Shown here piece by piece: positions 26,801 through 33,450 of a DNA stretch of 39,048 nucleotides. A program made the translations under genes and the position numbers. The DNA lies in NCBI GenBank assembly GCA_035347995.1, contig DAOPQD010000023.1, forward strand, positions 1 to 39,048. Reading direction: 5' to 3'. The notes beneath the pieces are model-generated. The model made no database searches and was not told where the DNA came from. It saw only the letters and a program-made list of their open reading frames with translations. Position 1 is the first letter of the stretch. Each line of letters opens with the position of its first letter. Source of the DNA: JAAZNO01 sp012798275 (GTDB lineage: Bacteria; Chloroflexota; Anaerolineae; B4-G1; SLSP01).

Positions 26801-27489
26801 TCGGCATCAAGGCCACCGTCCGCGGCTACCCCTCCGCCGAGCGCGCTACCGCCCAGAAAGAAGGCAAGTACCAGATCCTCGTGGACCTCGCCCTCTACTA
26901 CAACCCCCCTCATCCCCAGACTTCCTTCAACTACTACCTCAACACCCCCCGCAACGCCCCCGAGGCCACCGACGCCTTCAAGGGTATGAACTGGTCCTGG
27001 AAACAGATTGACCCCGCCACCGGCAAGGAGGTCTACATCCCTGACCTCCTCACCGCTGCCGCCGCGGGCTTCGACTTTGAGGCTCAGAAGCCCGCCATCG
27101 CCACCCTCGCCCGCATCGTCAACGAGGAACTCCCCGTCCTGGCCCTCTTCGAACGCTACTCCACCGACGTCATCAACTACGACACCCGCGTCTCCGGCTG
27201 GCTCCCCTTCACCGATCCCATCTACCAGAACAACCAGGCCGACCTCTACATCGCCAAACAACTCCTCGATGGCACGCTCAAGAAGTCCGCCACCGGTGAC
27301 GGCACCTTCCACACCGTCTACCCCTACCCCCAACCGCCCAACTACGACCTCAACCTCTTCACCACCAGCAGCCTCCCCGTTGGCCTCGGCAACCCCTCCT
27401 ACAACCTCATGTATCCGCCCCTCTTCTACTATATCTGGGCCGACGCTAAGTACGTCCCCGCCGCCGCTGCAAGCTACACGCTGCGGTAA
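23881..27489 (+). CDS. Tandem-duplicated, segment-swapped peptide-binding lipoprotein (SBP_bac_5)
   Basis: A 1202-residue lipoprotein (LILALLLASC, Cys20; Thr/Pro linker to ~60). It contains two near-identical repeats, residues 62-638 and 639-1202. Each begins with what is normally the middle of an SBP_bac_5 protein (VNILTVKL, then PGMEWSDGSALTA). It runs to the usual C-terminus (NEELPVLALFERYSTDV; VSGWLPFTDPIYQNN). The family's normal N-terminus then follows (NYDLNLFTTSSLP; YNLMYPPLFYYIWADA; YVPAAAEGYTL). The order is thus C-N-C-N; only residues ~566-1142 form one full protein in native order. GGAGG precedes ATG 23881; the frame from 23818 is rejected. Codons are strongly C-ending, as in highly expressed genes. 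It should bind peptides or muropeptides for the adjacent transporter. Assembly error cannot be excluded. Confidence 0.9.
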   Translation: MRKFNFLSVILILALLLASCGPTATPTPAPTTPAPTTEKPPETPAATPEPTKEATPVAREWPEGVVNILTVKLRPGMEWSDGSALTALDLVGTYNIYWAQNNSVWTYLQDVVAVDDTTVEFWIKAASPRVLRLILRANQPAPYSVYGKWMDQAADLRAKGEDPKGDAAKALVDDLYAFKPDTVVAYGPFVLDPASVTEAQLELVKNPTGYNAGKSDFNKILVYYGETAASLPLVLSNEVDYSTHGYTPSDVQQIKTIPNLKIFTGPTGTGPGLWFNQNVYPLNKKEVRQAFAYIIDRNENATVAMGEAGKGIQYEAGFTDLQVPAWLSQADIAKLNPYSKDWARAEELLTGIGFKKGNDGIWVDDTGKKLEFELSVPSDFADWLGSAENAAQQLNAFGIKATVRGYPSAERATAQKEGKYQILVDLALYYNPPHPQTSFNYYLNTPRNAPEATDAFKGMNWSWKQIDPATGKEVYIPDLLTAAAAGFDFEAQKPAIATLARIVNEELPVLALFERYSTDVINYDTRVSGWLPFTDPIYQNNQADLYIAKQLLDGTLKKSATGDGTFHTVYPYPQPPNYDLNLFTTSSLPVGLGNPSYNLMYPPLFYYIWADAAYVPAAAEGYTLESPPVTAEPTPAPLPEGVVNILTVKLQPGMEWSDGSALTAKDLVGTYNIYWAQNNSVWTYLQDVVAVDDTTVEFWIKAASPRVLRLILRANQPAPYSVYGKWMDQAADLRAKGEDPKGDAAKALVDDLYAFKPDTVVAYGPFVLDPASVTEAQLELVKNPTGYNAGKSDFNKILVYYGETAASLPLVLSNEVDYSTHGYTPSDVQQIKTIPNLKIFTGPTGTGPGLWFNQNVYPLNKKEVRQAFAYIIDRNENATVAMGEAGKGIQYEAGFTDLQVPAWLSQADIAKLNPYSKDWARAEELLTGIGFKKGNDGIWVDDTGKKLEFELSVPSDFADWLGSAENAAQQLNAFGIKATVRGYPSAERATAQKEGKYQILVDLALYYNPPHPQTSFNYYLNTPRNAPEATDAFKGMNWSWKQIDPATGKEVYIPDLLTAAAAGFDFEAQKPAIATLARIVNEELPVLALFERYSTDVINYDTRVSGWLPFTDPIYQNNQADLYIAKQLLDGTLKKSATGDGTFHTVYPYPQPPNYDLNLFTTSSLPVGLGNPSYNLMYPPLFYYIWADAKYVPAAAASYTLR
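24064..27489 (+). repeat. 1731-bp in-frame tandem duplication
   Basis: Copy 1 is 24064-25794 and copy 2 is 25795-27489. I found no base difference between 24148-25716 and 25879-27447 (1569 bp). Both ends have diverged: for example KLRPG against KLQPG and ALDLV against AKDLV at the left, DAAYV against DAKYV at the right. A Pro/Thr linker joins the copies. Confidence 0.93.
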
Positions 27490-27514
27490 GAGGGACCTTT
27501 CAAGAACGGATCAG

Positions 27515-27543
27515 GTAGAGACGGCCCGTCAGGCCGTCTCTAC
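27515..27543. repeat. Perfect palindrome GTAGAGACGGCC/GGCCGTCTCTAC
   Basis: Twelve-base perfect arms enclose a CGTCA loop between the binding-protein stop and nagZ. No T-run follows, though the stem could still attenuate transcription or protect the mRNA end of a highly expressed gene. Its form resembles dispersed REP-like palindromes ending in CGTCTCTAC that I associate with Chloroflexota genomes. Confidence 0.7.
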
Positions 27544-27566
27544 CCCCGAAAGGTGACAGGCGAAAC

Positions 27567-29279
27567 ATGAAAAGCCACGTCCGTGCCCTTTTCGCATTTC
27601 TCGTGTTACTTCTCATCCTTCCGGGAGGTTGCAGACCGATGACCGCATTACCCGATTCCACGCCGACACATGTTCCGCCGCCGCCTTACACCCCGCGTCC
27701 GACCTCGACTGCCGCTCCCGACATCGAAGCGCTGCTGGCGCACATGACGCTGGAAGAAAAACTCGGCCAGGTCATGGTGATCGGCTTTGACGGGCTGACA
27801 CCAGAGCCGGCCCTGCTGGAGATGCTCCGCAATTATCACGTCGGCGGCGTCATCCTCTTCGCGCGCAACGTAGACTCCCCGCGCCAGGTAGCGGAGTTGA
27901 CCAACACCCTGCAGCGCGCCGCGCTGGAGAGCGGCCATCCGGGGCTGCTCATCGCCATAGATCAGGAAGGCGGACGGGTCGCCCGGCTCACCGAGGCCAG
28001 GGGCTTCACCGAATTTCCCGGCGCGATGGCGATCGCGGCGACCGGCGACGTGGAGAACGCCCGTCGCGTCGCGCAAGCGCTCGCGGCCGAGATGCGCGCC
28101 GTCGGCATCAACACCGATTTCGCGCCCGATCTGGACGTCAACAACAACCCCGCCAATCCGATCATCGGCATCCGCTCCTTCGGCTCCGATCCGGCGCGCG
28201 TCGCCGCCTACGGCGTGGCCTTCCTGGAAGGACTGCAGGCCGAAGGCGTGCTCGCTTTCGGCAAGCATTTCCCCGGCCACGGCGATACCAGCGTGGATTC
28301 GCACATCGAACTGCCGCTCGTCCCCCACGACCGCGCCCGGCTGGAGGCGGTGGAATTCGTGCCCTTCAAAGCGGCGATGGCGGCGGATGTGGCCGGCATC
28401 ATGTCCGCGCACATCACCTTCCCGGCGATTGACGCCACGCCGGGGCTACCCGCCACCCTCTCTTCCAAAGTGCTCACCGGCCTGCTGCGCGACGAGCTGG
28501 GCTACGGCGGCCTGCTCGTCACCGACTCCCTGGAAATGGGCGCCCTGGCGCAGAGCGGCTATCCGGTGCCCCTCGCAGCGGCGACCGCGCTCGAGGCCGG
28601 CGCCGACCTGTTGCTCTTCAGCCGCGATCACGCGCTGCATCGCGCTGCCTTTGAGGAGCTCCGCGCCCGCGTCCTGGATGGACGGATCTCCGAGGCACGC
28701 CTGAATGAGGCCGTGCGCCGCGTGCTCCAGGCCAAGGCGCGGTTCGGACTGCTCACCCCCCCTCTAGTGGACGCGACCGTGGCTGACGCCGCCTGCGGCA
28801 CCGCGGAGGCCAAAGCGCTCTCCCGCGCCGTCGCGTCCCAGGCCATCACCCTGGTCCGCGCCGGGACGCCGCCAGCGTTACCCCTCGCTTCCGGCGCCAA
28901 ACTGCTCGTCGTGGAGACGCCTGCCGCCAACGGCTTGGGCCACGCGCTGAACGTCCCCTTCATCGTCGTGGACGAGCAACCGACGCGGGAGCAACGTCAG
29001 AGCGCCCTCAGCATGGCGCGCGACGGCCGGCCGGTCATCCTCGCCCTCGCCGACGCGGCCCGCTATCCCAGACAACGGGAATTGGTGGAAGCCTTCACGA
29101 AAACGGCGTCACCCGTCATCGTTGTCGCCCTCCGCACGCCCTACGACCTGGCGGAAATGCCAGAGGGCCCCACCCTCCTGGCGACCTACGGCCTGAACCC
29201 GCCCCTGCTGGAAGCGCTCCTGGCCGTCCTCCGCGGCGAGGCCGAACCGCGAGGGCAGCTGCCCGTTGAGCTCCCGTGA
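27567..29279 (+). CDS. nagZ: Beta-N-acetylglucosaminidase NagZ, lipoprotein (GH3)
   Basis: A 570-residue GH3 enzyme releasing GlcNAc from GlcNAc-MurNAc-peptides. The lipoprotein signal ends at Cys22 (LLLILPGGC) and is followed by a Pro/Thr linker, so it acts outside the membrane. The (beta/alpha)8 domain holds KHFPGHGDTSVDSH with the Asp244-His246 acid-base dyad of NagZ and the nucleophile D320 in LVTDSLEMGAL. IDQEGGRVARL and the C-terminal second domain (residues ~400-570) give the two-domain layout of the Bacillus enzyme (YbbD). ATG 27567 has AAAGGTG upstream. In Bacillus nagZ is neighbour to namZ and amiE, and both partners are present in this window. Confidence 0.92.
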   Translation: MKSHVRALFAFLVLLLILPGGCRPMTALPDSTPTHVPPPPYTPRPTSTAAPDIEALLAHMTLEEKLGQVMVIGFDGLTPEPALLEMLRNYHVGGVILFARNVDSPRQVAELTNTLQRAALESGHPGLLIAIDQEGGRVARLTEARGFTEFPGAMAIAATGDVENARRVAQALAAEMRAVGINTDFAPDLDVNNNPANPIIGIRSFGSDPARVAAYGVAFLEGLQAEGVLAFGKHFPGHGDTSVDSHIELPLVPHDRARLEAVEFVPFKAAMAADVAGIMSAHITFPAIDATPGLPATLSSKVLTGLLRDELGYGGLLVTDSLEMGALAQSGYPVPLAAATALEAGADLLLFSRDHALHRAAFEELRARVLDGRISEARLNEAVRRVLQAKARFGLLTPPLVDATVADAACGTAEAKALSRAVASQAITLVRAGTPPALPLASGAKLLVVETPAANGLGHALNVPFIVVDEQPTREQRQSALSMARDGRPVILALADAARYPRQRELVEAFTKTASPVIVVALRTPYDLAEMPEGPTLLATYGLNPPLLEALLAVLRGEAEPRGQLPVELP

Positions 29280-29296
29280 CCAGGAACGGATGACGC

Positions 29297-30091
29297 ATGA
29301 CGTCTCACAGGTCACCGCACCCATTTCAGACCGTCATCTTCTTTGATCTGGACGGAACGCTCGTTGACGGCCCCTTCCGAGCGGTGGTGCTGCCGGCCAT
29401 TTCAAGCGAACTGGCGGCCTCCGGGTTGGAATCCCAGGCGTTACAGCGCCTGTTGGTGGAAGAAAACTTCCGTCGGCAGGCCGATCCCACCTGTCCGCCG
29501 GCCCTGGCCATGGATTGGGACGACATCTTCCAGGCGATCGGCCGGCAGCTCGGCGTGCCGGTCACGACCAGCGTCGAGGCGCTGATCCGCGAACACGCCC
29601 GCCCCCCTTACGCCGCGCTCCATCCCGGCGCGCTCGAGGCCCTGCAAGCCCTCGCCGCGCCGGAGCGTGGGCTGATAGTCGCGACGAAGGGGCTGCGCAA
29701 ATATCAGCAGCCGATCCTGGACGCGCTCGGCCTGACGCCTTACTTCACCGCCATTCTCACGCCGGATACGCAACAGGCGCTCAAACGCGATCGCGCCTTC
29801 TACGGCGACTGGCCGGCGCGCGCCGCGTTGACCGTCATGGTGGGGGATTACTACGCGGACGACGTGTTGCCCGCGCACAGCTTCGGTTTCAAGACAGTGT
29901 GGAAACCGGCGGTCCTGCCGGCAGAGCTGCACGCGATGGATCCCTTTGAGCGGGTCGCGCGCTATCCCTACACCGCCGAACAGACCGTCCGCCCGGCAGC
30001 GCTGATCCTGTCGCTGGCAGAAGCGCCGGCAGTCGTACAAACTTTAGAACTTACGGCAAAATCTCAAAATGGGAGCAGTGACGAGCCCTGA
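29297..30091 (+). CDS. HAD-family phosphatase
   Basis: A 264-residue haloacid-dehalogenase-type phosphatase, cytoplasmic. Motif I is FFDLDGTLVDG (nucleophile Asp and acid Asp), motif II IVATKG, and motif IV GDYYADDVLPA. A helical cap (residues ~35-115) lies between motifs I and II. It follows nagZ by 17 bp and is likely co-transcribed. A sugar-phosphate substrate such as MurNAc-6-P (as for MupP of Pseudomonas) or GlcNAc-6-P is possible from context only; the sequence alone does not decide. The last residues (SQNGSSDEP) overlap the 3' end of the opposite-strand toxin gene and may be a replacement tail. Confidence 0.75.
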   Translation: MTSHRSPHPFQTVIFFDLDGTLVDGPFRAVVLPAISSELAASGLESQALQRLLVEENFRRQADPTCPPALAMDWDDIFQAIGRQLGVPVTTSVEALIREHARPPYAALHPGALEALQALAAPERGLIVATKGLRKYQQPILDALGLTPYFTAILTPDTQQALKRDRAFYGDWPARAALTVMVGDYYADDVLPAHSFGFKTVWKPAVLPAELHAMDPFERVARYPYTAEQTVRPAALILSLAEAPAVVQTLELTAKSQNGSSDEP

Positions 30092-30464
30092 CGAGGGTAA
30101 AATCGCGGCGGTCTAACGTGAGGATACGTTTCACGTTGCGCCGTTCGGCAATAGCCACCAACGCCGCATCCGTGAAATCCAAAGAGGCATCTGCATATTG
30201 GCTCAGCAGTTCGTTGATGCGAACCAGATCGTTCTTTTCCAATGTCTCCCACATGACATCGCTGACGCTTAGTTCGGCCAGAAAACGGCGCATGGCGCCG
30301 TGACCCGGTCGAGAAGCCAGTAAATAGCAAATCTCTGGCAATACCGGGACAGCCAGCAATAGAGGTTCTGCGATCGTCTGGGCTACTGCCAAAACCTGCT
30401 GGTGGTGCCGGTCGCTAGTGTCGCTCAGCGCGAAGAGGAAGCGGGTGTCAAGCAGAACCGGCAT
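30051..30464 (-). CDS. PIN-domain toxin (VapC-like)
   Basis: A 137-residue PIN-domain ribonuclease, the toxin half of a type II pair. Acidic residues of the metal site are D6 (LLDTRF), E44 (LPEICYLL), D96/D99 (LDFTDAALVA) and D118/D121 (TLDRRDF). The start ATG 30464 overlaps the antitoxin gene by 17 bp, the usual antitoxin-first order. The open frame extends further upstream, but that part is the antitoxin region in another frame. It runs against all the surrounding salvage genes, so the pair is probably a later insertion. Confidence 0.85.
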   Translation of the reverse strand: MPVLLDTRFLFALSDTSDRHHQQVLAVAQTIAEPLLLAVPVLPEICYLLASRPGHGAMRRFLAELSVSDVMWETLEKNDLVRINELLSQYADASLDFTDAALVAIAERRNVKRILTLDRRDFTLVRARHCSHFEILP

Positions 30465-30711
30465 CGGAGTCAGGCCCCCAACCCGACAATGGCTGGACTT
30501 CTGCTGCCAGGATTTCCTCATCGCGCTCGGCAATATCGCCCTGGTTTGAAGCGCCCAGGTCAGCAATTGCCAGCAAGAACGACTTCGGCCCTGGCCGCGC
30601 TTCATAGAAGGCCACAGCATCCGCGATGATTTCTTGCGGCTCACGTTGCTCACGCCGGGCCAGATATTGGATACGCCGGACCAGACGGGGATCAGTGATT
30701 TGAATACTCAT
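30448..30711 (-). CDS. Ribbon-helix-helix-type antitoxin
   Basis: An 87-residue protein starting MSIQITDPRLVRRIQYLARR, with a short beta strand and two helices as in RHH/CopG antitoxins, then an acidic tail (DIAERDEEILAAEVQ) suited to wrapping the toxin. ATG 30711 is preceded by GGAGGAA. It is upstream of and overlaps the PIN toxin. It should bind the toxin and repress the pair's own promoter, which would lie between 30712 and 30774, facing the GNAT gene. Confidence 0.8.
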   Translation of the reverse strand: MSIQITDPRLVRRIQYLARREQREPQEIIADAVAFYEARPGPKSFLLAIADLGASNQGDIAERDEEILAAEVQPLSGWGPDSDAGSA

Positions 30712-30774
30712 CGTTCCTCCTGGCCTTATTGTAGCATAGTTTTTCTCAACGCAGGAAGCAGAATTGAGGTTAAA

Positions 30775-31731
30775 ATGACTCCAATGGAATTTGACCTTAC
30801 TCATCACGACCATCACGCTGCTGCGGCGGCGCTCTGGACCGCCGCGTGCGGCCCGGACCTGGCGATCTCGCCAGCGTTCGTCGCCTTCAACACCCGACCG
30901 ACCACCGGCGTGACCCAGGCGGGACGACTGGCGCTCCGCGACGGGCAGCCCGCTGGCTTTATCCTGGCGAGCGCCGTCATCGCGGATCCCACCCTCACCG
31001 TCGGGTGGGTGGATGCCATCGCCGTCGCGCCGGAAGTCCAACGCCAGGGCCTCGGCAGCGCCCTGCTCAGCTGGGCCGAAGCCTGGCTGCGCGATCATGG
31101 CTGCACGCAAGTCCGGATCGGCGGCAGCCTGCGCCCCTTCACCCCGGGGCTGCCCGTGGAACTCGGCCCCCTCCCTCAGAAATTTTTCGCCCGGCGAGGC
31201 TACCACGAAGAGGGCAGCGAATGGGACGTGGCCCGCGACCTGCTAGCTTACCCCGATCCGCCTCTGCCGGCCGGCGCCCCGTCCCTCCGCCCCGTGGAGA
31301 GCGCGGCAGAACAACAGGCCCTGCTTGATTTCCTGAGTCGCGAATTCCCCGGCCGCTGGCACTTCGAATGCCAGGAGTTCTTCCGTGAAGGCGGACGCGC
31401 GACGGATTGGCTGCTCCTGTGGCCCGCAGAGGCCGAACAGCCCGCCGGATTCTGCCAGATCACCCTGGAGGATTCCCTCCGCCCCATCGAGCGCTTCTAT
31501 CCGCACCGCCTGCCGCATCCGTGGGGACAGTTCGGCCCGCTCGGCGTGGCGCGAGAGGCGCGCGGCAAAGGCTACGGCGCGGCCGTCGTGGATGGCGCGG
31601 CCCGGCACCTCAAACGCCTGGGGGTGCGCGGCTGCGTGATTGACTGGACCGATCTGGTGGCTTTCTACGGCAAGTTCGGCTTCACGCCCTACCGGCAGTA
31701 CCGCGTGCTGGTAAAAAGCGTCAAGGGGTGA
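30775..31731 (+). CDS. Tandem GNAT acetyltransferase
   Basis: A 318-residue protein with two GNAT folds. Acetyl-CoA binding motifs are visible in the first (DAIAVAPEVQRQGLGSALL) and the second (LGVAREARGKGYGAAVV, then DLVAFYGKFGF). GAGG lies five bases before ATG 30775. The open frame from 30634 overlaps the antitoxin and is not used. The substrate is unknown. The B. subtilis MurNAc cluster also contains a GNAT protein (YbbJ) beside MurQ, so a role in amino-sugar or peptide modification is possible, but the similarity is one of context. Confidence 0.82.
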   Translation: MTPMEFDLTHHDHHAAAAALWTAACGPDLAISPAFVAFNTRPTTGVTQAGRLALRDGQPAGFILASAVIADPTLTVGWVDAIAVAPEVQRQGLGSALLSWAEAWLRDHGCTQVRIGGSLRPFTPGLPVELGPLPQKFFARRGYHEEGSEWDVARDLLAYPDPPLPAGAPSLRPVESAAEQQALLDFLSREFPGRWHFECQEFFREGGRATDWLLLWPAEAEQPAGFCQITLEDSLRPIERFYPHRLPHPWGQFGPLGVAREARGKGYGAAVVDGAARHLKRLGVRGCVIDWTDLVAFYGKFGFTPYRQYRVLVKSVKG

Positions 31732-31744
31732 TAGAAAGCGCACT

Positions 31745-31780
31745 CGCCTTTTCGCTTTCTCGCCTTTTCGCCTTTTCGCA
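31745..31780. repeat. Octamer array (CGCCTTTT)n
   Basis: Four and a half 8-bp units CGCCTTTT, CGCTTTCT, CGCCTTTT, CGCCTTTT and CGCA fill the gap between the GNAT stop and the ribosome binding site of the next gene. Confidence 0.8.
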
Positions 31781-31790
31781 AAGGATAACC

Positions 31791-32981
31791 ATGGATTTCA
31801 ACGCCATTCACTCGCTACTGACCCGCGCTGTGGAAACGGTGACGCCGGCCGCGCAGCTCGTCGTGCGGCAGCACGGCGACGTGCAACTTGAGGCCGCCTA
31901 TGGCTGGCTCGATCCCGAAACGCGCCGGCGGCCGACCCAGCCAGACACGTTGTTCGACATGGCCTCGGTGAGCAAACTCTTCACCGTCGCGGCGTTCATG
32001 ACCCTGGTGGAAACAGGTCGCGTGGCGCTGGATCAACCTGTCCGCACGGTGCTGCCCGAGTTCGACGGGCCGCGTCCCATCCAGCCCTACGAGGATCCCC
32101 TCAAGCCCGGCGCCCTCGTCGAAGTGCAGCGCGGTTCCCTCACAGCAGACGCGGGCGCGGTCACCTTTCGGCGCCTGCTCACCCACACCTCGGGATTGCC
32201 CGCCTGGCGTCCCCTCTGGCAGCAAGCGGACGCCGCAGCCGCGCGGCGCATGGCCCTCGAAACCTTTTTCGCATATCCGCCGGGAACGCGCATTATCTAC
32301 AGCGACATCGGGCTGATCCTCCTGGGGATGAGCCTCGAGCGCCTCACCGGGCAGCGCCTTGACGTCACCGTCGGCGAGCGCGCGATCGCGCCGTTGGGCC
32401 TCACTCACACCGGCTATCTGCCGCTGCCGGTTGATCCCTGCCAACAACTGCCTGCCAACATCGCTCCCACCGAGCTCTGCGCCTGGCGTGGGCGCCGCAT
32501 CGTCGGCGAAGTTCACGACGAGAACGCCTGGCGGCTGGGCGGAATCGCCGGACATGCCGGGATCTTCTCCACCGCGGCGGACATCGCCGCTTTTGGACAA
32601 TGTTTTCTCGACCACGGGACGCCGATCCTGCGCGCGGAGACCGTTGCCGAAATGACCCGCGTCCAGGCGGAATTCGAGGGCCTGCGTCGCGGGCTGGGCT
32701 TTGCCCTGTGGAGCGCCGACCCAGAGGCCAGCAGCAACCCCTTCAGCCCGCGCACCTTCGGGCACACCGGCTTCACCGGCACCTGCCTGTGGGTGGATCC
32801 AGAACGCGACCTTGTCGTCGCCTTCCTCACCAATGAAGTCTATCACGGCCGCGAGGGGCGCGGCATCGGGCCGTTGCGCGTGGCGCTGCATCGTCTCATC
32901 GTCCAGGAAGTTGACATGTCCCTCCGGCGCACCGTCAGGAATGAAAATGTGAGTTCGGCTGAGGATGGAATCCCAGCCTGA
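31791..32981 (+). CDS. AmiE-like serine hydrolase (N-acetylmuramyl-L-alanine amidase, beta-lactamase fold)
   Basis: A 396-residue penicillin-binding/class C beta-lactamase-fold hydrolase. The catalytic S59-x-x-K62 (ASVSKLF), Y170-S-D172 and H325-T-G are seen. GEVHDENAWRLGGIAGHAGIFSTA fits B. subtilis AmiE (YbbE), which cuts the amide between MurNAc and L-Ala after NagZ has removed GlcNAc. NagZ, NamZ and MurQ in the same window make this role more likely than esterase or antibiotic resistance. ATG 31791 follows AAAGGATAACC; the upstream in-frame stretch is an octamer array. No signal peptide is present, so the protein should be cytoplasmic. The last ~18 residues (from RRTVRNENV) look like an added tail read into an unrelated segment. 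Confidence 0.82.
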   Translation: MDFNAIHSLLTRAVETVTPAAQLVVRQHGDVQLEAAYGWLDPETRRRPTQPDTLFDMASVSKLFTVAAFMTLVETGRVALDQPVRTVLPEFDGPRPIQPYEDPLKPGALVEVQRGSLTADAGAVTFRRLLTHTSGLPAWRPLWQQADAAAARRMALETFFAYPPGTRIIYSDIGLILLGMSLERLTGQRLDVTVGERAIAPLGLTHTGYLPLPVDPCQQLPANIAPTELCAWRGRRIVGEVHDENAWRLGGIAGHAGIFSTAADIAAFGQCFLDHGTPILRAETVAEMTRVQAEFEGLRRGLGFALWSADPEASSNPFSPRTFGHTGFTGTCLWVDPERDLVVAFLTNEVYHGREGRGIGPLRVALHRLIVQEVDMSLRRTVRNENVSSAEDGIPA

Positions 32982-33147
32982 CACGAGCCAACCGCTCTGA
33001 TTCGTGAAATTCATGCCCATTCGGGGCCATTTTCGAAGGAGACGCCATGTGCTGGCGCACATCATCCAAAAATGAAAATGTGCGGTCATTGTTCAGCCTG
33101 GCGTCAGGTAGCTCGACGGCGATGGATGAACCTTGGTGAACTGTAGC
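32982..33147. other. Intergenic segment with a 12-bp direct repeat
   Basis: No gene seen. The 12-mer AATGAAAATGTG occurs at 32940-32951, inside the AmiE tail, and again at 33071-33082, 131 bp apart. A short palindrome TGTGC-TGGC-GCACA lies between. This could mark a small insertion that replaced the original 3' end of the amidase gene. Confidence 0.4.
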
Positions 33148-33315
33148 TTTTGCCCCACCCCCTGCCCCCTCCCCAACGGCGCATACGCCGTTGGGGAGGG
33201 GGAGAAAAAAATTGGGGCTTTGCAGGCGGGCTACGCCCGCCTGCAAAAACCAACAAAAAAAGTTTCCCTTCCCCCCGCGCAGCGCGGGGGGAAGGGAAAG
33301 GGATAGGGGGCAAAA
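33148..33315. repeat. 168-bp cassette of three perfect hairpins with terminal inverted repeats
   Basis: TTTTGCCCC (33148-33156) and GGGGCAAAA (33307-33315) bound the segment. Inside are three perfect stem-loops: 17-bp arms at 33165-33181/33186-33202 (loop CATA), 13-bp arms at 33219-33231/33235-33247 (loop TAC), and 18-bp arms at 33263-33280/33282-33299 around a single A. A/T-rich linkers join them. It resembles a non-autonomous mobile or REP-type element, or a structured RNA/terminator, between the amidase and AnmK genes. Confidence 0.75.
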
Positions 33316-33394
33316 ATTGATTCTCAATCTTCAGTAGCCGCCAGGAAATCTTCCGTTTTTTAGTCAGTGGCGGTACCTTTGTCACGCAAGTAAT

Positions 33395-33434
33395 TTTTTC
33401 GCTGATTCGCTGATTCGCTTTTTCGCTGATTCGC
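33395..33434. repeat. Octamer array (TGATTCGC)n
   Basis: Five 8-bp units, TTTTTCGC and TGATTCGC alternating in the order 1-2-2-1-2, end directly at the AAGGAG ribosome binding site of anmK. The unit is a shifted form of the octamers found upstream of the NamZ-like gene. Confidence 0.85.
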
Positions 33435-33450
33435 TAAGGAGTTCGGTTCC

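Noticed and set aside
23854..27333. 1159-codon open frame on the - strand opposite the binding-protein gene
   Set aside because: It arises from the strongly C-ending codons of the + strand gene, is Gly/Val rich with no domain, and is repeated exactly as the sense gene is. No ribosome binding site or promoter supports it.
31791..32981. Beta-lactamase / antibiotic resistance gene
   Set aside because: The fold matches, but the sequence pattern GEVHDENA and the NagZ/NamZ/MurQ context point to an AmiE-type amidase. No signal peptide is present, which a resistance enzyme would need.
33104..33385. Small - strand frames through the three-hairpin cassette
   Set aside because: The predicted peptides are translations of palindromes and simple sequence, without domain signs or start signals.
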